A stretch of DNA of 9,110 nucleotides, taken from positions 1 to 9,110 of the forward strand of contig JAFGTA010000157.1 in NCBI GenBank assembly GCA_016934355.1, read 5' to 3'. The DNA comes from Candidatus Bathyarchaeota archaeon (GTDB lineage Archaea > Thermoproteota > Bathyarchaeia > TCS64). Made by a program: the position numbers and the translations under genes. Positions 5,823-9,110 of this stretch are shown here, in pieces. Under the pieces are notes generated by a model that did not search any database, was not told where the DNA came from, and saw nothing but the letters and a program-made list of their open reading frames with translations. The stretch's first letter is position 1; each line of letters begins with the position of its first letter.

Positions 5823-5851
5823 CGTCGGCATACCCCTTTCTCGGGAGAGAA

Positions 5852-6115
5852 ATGTCTAAACTGCCCAGAGATGCCCTTCAAGACTCCACCGAGATCGACT
5901 TCACCGAGGAAACCGAGCGCTGGAACGAGTACAAGCTCACAGACGGGACCACCCTCAAGATAAAGCTCGTGCTGCGAGGCGTCAAACGGCTCAAACGCTA
6001 CGAGCCAGATGGAACCCCCATTTACGTCATCAACAGCATCAACGTTGTCAGGGCCGTGGACGTGCCCCCCGAGCTGAAGGCCAAGCCCAAGAAGTCTGAA
6101 ATGGCTCCCGTGTAG
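5852..6115 (+). CDS. Small conserved-looking protein of unknown function (87 residues)
   Basis: No named family recognised. After a polar acidic N-terminus (residues 1-25), the middle 'YKLTDGTTLKIKLVLRGVKRL' then 'YEPDGTPIYVINSINVVRAVDVP' reads as a compact series of beta strands with turns at D-G-T and P-D-G. That suggests a small beta-barrel or SH3/OB-like fold; the fold is inferred. The end is lysine/proline-rich (ELKAKPKKSE). I have the impression of similar 'LRGVKRL..Y.PDG.PIYVI' proteins in TACK archaea but cannot confirm it. ATG 5852 is preferred to upstream starts in the same frame (from 5744), because those would overlap the thiI coding region and encode unrelated arginine-rich sequence, and because GGGAG lies just before 5852. 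The next gene starts 10 bases after its stop. The operon position next to tRNA-modification and thymidylate genes is its only functional hint. Confidence 0.7.
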   Translation: MSKLPRDALQDSTEIDFTEETERWNEYKLTDGTTLKIKLVLRGVKRLKRYEPDGTPIYVINSINVVRAVDVPPELKAKPKKSEMAPV

Positions 6116-6125
6116 AGGCCTGGCC

Positions 6126-6539
6126 TTGAAGCTGAGACTGGTAGTCCACACCCCGAACGTCGAGGCGATGGTCGCGACCAGCATGCTCACCACCACCAGC
6201 GGAGCCCAACCCAGCACCCTCTACGACAGGCTCCAAACGAAGCCCGACAAGGTAAACGAGGTCGTGGGCCGCGTCGAGGTCCAGCACGGCAACATACTGG
6301 AGCACAACAGGCTGGTCTGGGAGCTGGAGGCAACCGACAAAACAGTCATGGAGGCGATGCTCGACACCCGGTTCCTCACATTTACACGCCTCGCAGACGA
6401 GAGGTGGCTGGTCAGCGGCAACTTGCGAACGGTGGTCGAGTACGCCCAGTCAAAGAAGAGCCCATTCACAGACGCCCTGATGGCGTCAATCAAGGAGGTC
6501 GCCCCAACGGTCCATGGGTTCGCGGAGGCTGGTATATAG
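6126..6539 (+). CDS. ThyX-like protein lacking the RHRx7S segment (proposed partner subunit of ThyX)
   Basis: A 137-residue protein. Its N-terminus (M-K-L-R-L-V-V-H-T-P-N-V-E-A-M-V-A) matches how ThyX proteins begin (mkv.l..yTPnPe..va.a). Residues 54-67 (HGNILEHNRLVWEL) match the 'GHeSplEH..ftf' motif, whose Glu (here E59) contacts FAD. The next expected element, the RHRx7S flavin/dUMP signature, is absent. The chain instead goes through 'MLDTRFLTFTRLADERWL' straight to 'VSGNLRTVVEY' (96-106), equivalent to the ThyX 'vTgN.Ra..hF' region, keeping N99 and R101. The end, 'ASIKEVAPTVHGF', equals the ThyX terminal helix. It is therefore a condensed ThyX-fold paralogue, shorter than the usual 210-280 residues. 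TTG is chosen because gagg (6115-6118) lies seven bases upstream and the 5' gap is only 10 bases. Its stop overlaps the thyX GTG by one base, so the two are translated together. Alone it should be inactive. Confidence 0.7.
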   Translation: MKLRLVVHTPNVEAMVATSMLTTTSGAQPSTLYDRLQTKPDKVNEVVGRVEVQHGNILEHNRLVWELEATDKTVMEAMLDTRFLTFTRLADERWLVSGNLRTVVEYAQSKKSPFTDALMASIKEVAPTVHGFAEAGI

Positions 6540-7144
6540 TGAAGACCCGGCTGCTCGCCTACATCCACAGCGATGTTCTGAGGAACGCGTATCCTGATCT
6601 GGGTTGGAGGGAGCTCCTGCCCCACCTCGGCTACACCTTCGCAGTCGAGAGGGTGAGCCGGGCGTGCAGCCACCAACTGGTGCGGCACAGGATCGCCAGC
6701 TTCAGCCAGCAGAGCCAGCGGTACATCACCGTGAAGAGGCTATCGGAGCGCGTCGTCGTTCCGCCCAGCGTCGAGAAACAAAGCCACGTGTTCGTTGAGC
6801 TGGTCAGAGACGCTAGCGAAGCCTACCAAGAGCTGGTAGAGCGAGGCGTCCCCAGGGAGGACGCCCGGTTCGTGCTTCCCAACGCCGCCGAGACCAGCCT
6901 CCTAATGACCATGGACGGCAAGGCGCTGCTCCACTTCTTCGGCCTCAGGCTCTGCAACCGCGCCCAGTGGGAGGTGCGTGCCCTCGCCGACGCGATGCTG
7001 AGCCAGTGCAGAGACGCCGACCCGTGGGTGTTCAACAACGCGGGGCCCTACTGCTACATGCTGGGGCGCTGCCCCGAGGGCAGGTTCACCTGCGGAAGGA
7101 TGAAGGAGGCAGTCGAGATGTACGAGCCGAAGGGTGAACAGTGA
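6539..7144 (+). CDS. thyX: ThyX, flavin-dependent thymidylate synthase (catalytic half, shortened N-terminus)
   Basis: A 201-residue protein. ThyX makes dTMP from dUMP with methylene-tetrahydrofolate and FAD. The signature R-H-R-x7-S is intact at 49-59 (RHRIASFSQQS), followed by Q-R-Y. 'LPNAAETSLL' (113-122) and 'FGLRLCNRAQWEVRALA' (134-150) are the C-terminal substrate-site region, with R137 as the expected dUMP-binding arginine. A cysteine-bearing tail (C172, C178, C185, in 'CPEGRFTCG') is common in this ThyX subgroup. Odd points: only about 32 residues precede 'YTFAVERVSRA' where 55-65 are usual; 'RELLPHLGYTF' has Pro where the EH glutamate belongs; and T-M-D-G-K (124-128) replaces the usual T-M-N-A-R. 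GTG at 6539 overlaps the previous stop by one base and follows GGAGG at 6524-6528. Extending upstream to ATG 6404 would only add non-ThyX sequence overlapping the previous gene. It ends in a GTGA overlap with the next gene. Confidence 0.9.
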   Translation: MKTRLLAYIHSDVLRNAYPDLGWRELLPHLGYTFAVERVSRACSHQLVRHRIASFSQQSQRYITVKRLSERVVVPPSVEKQSHVFVELVRDASEAYQELVERGVPREDARFVLPNAAETSLLMTMDGKALLHFFGLRLCNRAQWEVRALADAMLSQCRDADPWVFNNAGPYCYMLGRCPEGRFTCGRMKEAVEMYEPKGEQ

Positions 7145-7416
7145 AGCTGCTGCTGGACGAGATGTACTCGGGGCTCAAGGACCACTTCAGGATAATGGGG
7201 CTTGAGGCGATAACCTTGAAAGACGTGGGCCTGAAGGGCTCAGACGACTACGAGGTAGCCAAGTACGCCCACGAAAACGGGTACGTGCTTGTGACGGGAG
7301 ACAAACGGAAACCCGTCGAGTACCTTGAGCTCCTCGGCGGAAGGTACGTGCTTGTGGACACCCCCATGATGGTGCGGATGATAGTCGAGGCCGTCGAGGA
7401 GAAGTACGGTCCCTAG
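7141..7416 (+). CDS. DUF5615 PIN-like protein (putative nuclease/toxin-type)
   Basis: A 91-residue protein. The N-terminus M-K-L-L-L-D-E carries the first acidic pair of the PIN-like fold. 'DVGLKGSDDYEVAKYAHENGYVLVTGDK' (28-55) is the family's core pattern (dD.ev..yA...g.vlvT.D), giving Asp43/Asp44 and Asp54 as likely metal ligands. The end, 'YVLVDTPMMVRMIVEAVEE', is the usual last strand and helix. DUF5615 proteins are compact relatives of PIN/VapC ribonucleases and are presumed to be Mg-dependent RNases or toxins; direct evidence for activity is sparse. The start is GTG in a GTGA overlap with the thyX stop, with GGTGA (7133-7137) as ribosome-binding site. No antitoxin-like gene is beside it: the next gene is 62 bases away with its own promoter. 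This argues for a housekeeping or regulatory role, or for simple passenger status in the operon. Confidence 0.8.
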   Translation: MKLLLDEMYSGLKDHFRIMGLEAITLKDVGLKGSDDYEVAKYAHENGYVLVTGDKRKPVEYLELLGGRYVLVDTPMMVRMIVEAVEEKYGP

Positions 7417-7442
7417 GACAAGTGAAGCGCCCCTCGCACCCG

Positions 7443-7449
7443 TTTTATA
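7443..7449 (+). promoter_or_regulatory. TATA box for the QueG-like gene
   Basis: TTTTATA lies 30-36 bases before ATG 7479, in the 62-base gap after the PIN-like gene. The predicted start near 7472 leaves almost no leader, and no Shine-Dalgarno is present. The same ttatacc core recurs before the next gene (8271-8277). Confidence 0.55.
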
Positions 7450-7478
7450 CCTAGTCACCCCATTTAGCAGGGACATTC

Positions 7479-8255
7479 ATGGAGTACTCAGAGGACACCT
7501 TACTGTTCACGGAGGACATAAAGGAGCGGGCAAAGCGGTACGGCTTCGACCTCGTCGGCATAGTCTCAGCCGAGGCGTACGACGCGTTGCCGACCCACTA
7601 CATAGGGCACAGGGACTACAGGTGCGACACCCGGAAGACTGGGGACTATATGGAGGGTGCCCGGAGTCTCATCATACTCGGGATGAGGGTGTGGGACAGC
7701 CTCTTCGACATGGTCGTCAAGGTGGGCGACCACCACGAGTACCCCGACGAGTGGAGGGGCCGCTACTACGCCAGGCGCCTGATGCGTCACCTAGACGGCC
7801 TCGGCTACCGGACGGTTCTCGAGCCCGACCTGCTCTCCAAGAAGAAGATGGCTCAGCTCGGCGGCCTCGGCTGCTTCGGCAAGCAGACGCTTATTATCAC
7901 ACCCGAGTACGGACCGTGGGTGCGGCTCAGGAGCGTACTCACCGACGCCGAGCTTGTTCCCACGAAGCCTTTCACCGCGGACCTGTGCAAGGACTGCGAC
8001 GAGTGCGTCAAGGCATGTCCCGTCGGTGCGTTGACCCCATATAAACTCGACCCTGACAAGTGCCTCCTCGGGATGGATTGGGACGCCCGGTTCTCGGACG
8101 AGTACAGGGACGTCTACTACGAGCATAACCCTTCCCTCACCGAGAACACGTGGATGATGTGCAACACCTGCCAGAAGGCTTGCCCAGTGGGCAGGGAACT
8201 CCGGCTCAATCCGCTGAGCGACCCCAGGCGCGTGCCGACGAAGCACGTAGAATAG
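7479..8255 (+). CDS. QueG-like double [4Fe-4S] protein (epoxyqueuosine reductase family)
   Basis: A 258-residue cytosolic iron-sulfur protein. QueG reduces epoxyqueuosine to queuosine in bacterial tRNA with cobalamin and two [4Fe-4S] clusters. Family marks are 'EGARSLIILGMRVW' (59-72), 'GLGCFGKQTLIITPEYGPWVRL' beginning at 129 (QueG has GLGwiGKhTLlinpeyGsw..L), then C170-x2-C173-x2-C176-x3-C180-P, C195, and C228-x2-C231-x3-C235-P. That is the complete eight-cysteine ligand set. It is shorter than E. coli QueG (about 380) because the C-terminal HEAT-like tRNA-binding part is absent. By hand alignment, the residue at the QueG catalytic Asp is Glu115 (L-E-P-D-L-L). Archaea normally make archaeosine rather than queuosine, so the true substrate is unclear. 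It may be another corrinoid-dependent reduction, or queuosine salvage in an unusual lineage. It is singly transcribed from its own TATA box. Confidence 0.8.
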   Translation: MEYSEDTLLFTEDIKERAKRYGFDLVGIVSAEAYDALPTHYIGHRDYRCDTRKTGDYMEGARSLIILGMRVWDSLFDMVVKVGDHHEYPDEWRGRYYARRLMRHLDGLGYRTVLEPDLLSKKKMAQLGGLGCFGKQTLIITPEYGPWVRLRSVLTDAELVPTKPFTADLCKDCDECVKACPVGALTPYKLDPDKCLLGMDWDARFSDEYRDVYYEHNPSLTENTWMMCNTCQKACPVGRELRLNPLSDPRRVPTKHVE

Positions 8256-8270
8256 GCTCGGCGACACCTC

Positions 8271-8277
8271 TTATACC
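8271..8277 (+). promoter_or_regulatory. TATA box for the DUF4392 gene
   Basis: TTATACC lies about 31-37 bases before ATG 8308. Transcription would start near 8299, which is also where an in-frame GTG sits (8299-8301). The message may therefore be leaderless with a GTG start, or start at ATG 8308 with a leader of a few bases. Confidence 0.5.
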
Positions 8278-8307
8278 CATCCAGCTTAACCATGATCAGT
8301 GAAAGCC

Positions 8308-9110
8308 ATGGACTTTGAACATGAGGTCATGGAGGGCTTCGGCGACACCGTGGACCGGATAGTCTCGACGCCCAGCGGAGCGGTGCCTGTGCTGCGGAAG
8401 GGCAGAGACGGCGCGGCGAGGAACAGGTACACGTGGATGAGGGTCTACGACGAGACGAGGACACGCTACGGGAGGCCGCTGACGCTGCTCGCAGCCGAGA
8501 AGCTCATCGAACACGTGAAGCCTGGAGACTACGTGCTCATAGTGACCAACAGCCACGAGATGGACGGGCCCCCAGGTTCAGCGGCCCTCGCCAGGGCACT
8601 TCTAATAGGGCTTAGGGCCATTCCCGTGGTGATGGCGAACTTCGCAGGGGGCAGCAAGAACGAGAGGGCGCTTACCCAGAGCCTCACGGGCTGCCAGGTG
8701 ATACCCGTGCTGTCACGTGAGGAGCTTAAGGGAAGCATCTGGACGCCTTACACGGCGTGGGTGTACAGCTGGTCCATGATGAGCGTCACAGAGGCCGAGG
8801 AGGCTGCGGAGATGCTGCTGGACGAGCTCAGCCCAAAGGCGGTGATAACCGTGGAGGCAGTGAGCTGCAACGTCAAGGGGATAAGGCACGGCGCCCTCGG
8901 GGGGCCAGGTAACAGCGGCGACCCAGAGGAGAGGTTCGTGCGGTGGAACCAGCTCCTTGAGGCAGCCAAGAGGCGGGGCGTCCTCACCATAGCGACGGGT
9001 GACAACGGCAACGAGTGCGGCTTCGCCACGGTCAAGGACATACTGGACAGGCACCACGAGTACTGCAGGGACTGCGGCTGCCCATGCGGCGCAGGGATAG
9101 TTTCCGCCGC
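8308..9110 (+). CDS. DUF4392 / D-glutamate cyclase-like protein, 3' end outside window
   Basis: The frame is open from ATG 8308 to the right edge, showing 267 residues. The relevant marks are 'VLIVTNSHEMDGPPGSAALARAL' in the first third (D-G-P-P-G at 86-90) and 'TIATGDNGNECGFATV' (227-242). The DUF4392/D-glutamate cyclase family shows 'etDGPpGa.aLAraL..lG' and 'iGDgGNEiGmg.v' in the same order. The mammalian member (DGLUCY) turns D-glutamate into 5-oxo-D-proline; substrates of archaeal members are not established. Between them lies 'VITVEAVSCNVKGIRHGALGG', which fits a substrate-loop position (inferred). A cysteine cluster (C253, C256, C258, C260) comes just before the edge and could bind metal. 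An in-frame GTG at 8299 would add three residues. The 52-base gap from the QueG-like gene and its own TATA box argue for independent transcription. Confidence 0.65.
   Translation, partial: MDFEHEVMEGFGDTVDRIVSTPSGAVPVLRKGRDGAARNRYTWMRVYDETRTRYGRPLTLLAAEKLIEHVKPGDYVLIVTNSHEMDGPPGSAALARALLIGLRAIPVVMANFAGGSKNERALTQSLTGCQVIPVLSREELKGSIWTPYTAWVYSWSMMSVTEAEEAAEMLLDELSPKAVITVEAVSCNVKGIRHGALGGPGNSGDPEERFVRWNQLLEAAKRRGVLTIATGDNGNECGFATVKDILDRHHEYCRDCGCPCGAGIVSA

Noticed and set aside
5744..5851. Earlier ATG (5744) as the start of the 87-residue gene
   Set aside because: This would overlap the last 64 bases of thiI and encode arginine-rich shadow sequence. ATG 5852 has a Shine-Dalgarno and gives a sensible protein.
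6404..6538. Earlier ATG (6404) as the start of thyX
   Set aside because: The added residues are Gly/Arg/Pro-rich and overlap the well-supported coding frame of the upstream gene. GTG 6539 has GGAGG upstream and starts a ThyX-like N-terminus.
6126..7144. One thyX gene split by a simple frameshift
   Set aside because: The first protein has its own ThyX-like C-terminal part (VSGNLRTVVEY...EVAPTVHGF), and the second has its own N-terminal sequence, so they are two overlapping paralogues and not two halves of one interrupted gene.
7566..8267. Long minus-strand frames under the QueG-like gene
   Set aside because: They are His/Pro/Val-rich antisense shadows typical of GC-rich coding DNA, with no recognisable domain. 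The plus strand carries a full Fe-S protein.
8292..8318. ATG at 8292 as start of the last gene
   Set aside because: Out of frame with the DUF4392 protein; it reaches TGA after eight codons.
1..9110. CRISPR arrays, tRNA or rRNA genes, transposons with terminal repeats
   Set aside because: No regularly spaced repeats, no tRNA T-loop signature (GGTTCRANYCC) in a cloverleaf setting, and no transposase-like protein or matching inverted ends were seen.

Overview
This window looks like a piece of an archaeal chromosome, most likely from the TACK/Thermoproteota side (Nitrososphaeria, Caldarchaeales or Bathyarchaeia type); this placement is an inference. The evidence is: genes preceded by TATA boxes about 30 bases before near-leaderless starts; Shine-Dalgarno stretches close to GGAGGTGATC inside operons; an archaeal ThiI with a CxxC pair and no rhodanese domain; an archaeal-type Hsp20; and frequent GTG and TTG starts. 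Both flanks are GC-rich. The middle, about 1080-3960, is clearly AT-richer apart from a decayed gene inside it.

Layout: (1) 3-314 is the 3' end of purM (purine synthesis), convergent with a SAM methyltransferase (399-1055, minus). (2) About 1080-3960 is an AT-rich, loosely packed stretch. It holds a three-helix membrane protein of unknown function (1191-1529), a broken GNAT acetyltransferase on the minus strand (about 1696-2066) that is not an intact reading frame, possible zinc-ribbon debris, a PH-like two-helix membrane protein (2196-2612, minus), a doubtful 49-codon frame, and an AT-rich NAD-dependent epimerase/dehydratase (2835-3833). It looks like an accessory or turnover region. (3) hsp20 (3981-4568, minus) and thiI (4647-5807, plus) diverge from one short intergenic region with a single TATA-like box. 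An inverted repeat lies where hsp20 transcription should begin. (4) thiI is followed in the same direction by a small conserved-looking protein, a ThyX-like protein, ThyX, and a PIN-like DUF5615 protein. The last three junctions are a 10-base gap, a 1-base overlap and a 4-base overlap, so the group is probably one operon with a possible internal promoter. (5) Two singly promoted genes follow: a QueG-like double [4Fe-4S] protein (7479-8255) and a DUF4392 (D-glutamate cyclase-like) protein that runs off the right edge.

The most interesting item is the ThyX pair. The upstream protein keeps the N-terminal region, the EH motif and the N-x-R motif of a ThyX, but has lost the segment with the RHRx7S signature. 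The downstream protein keeps RHRx7S and the C-terminal dUMP-binding arginine region, but has a shortened N-terminus, Pro where the EH glutamate should be, and D-G-K in place of N-A-R. The two sets of active-site residues complement each other. Because ThyX active sites form between subunits, the pair may be an obligate two-component (heteromeric) flavin-dependent thymidylate synthase. Other points of note are the shared hsp20/thiI promoter with its operator-like repeat, the decayed GNAT gene, and a QueG-like protein in a probable archaeon with Glu where QueG has its catalytic Asp.
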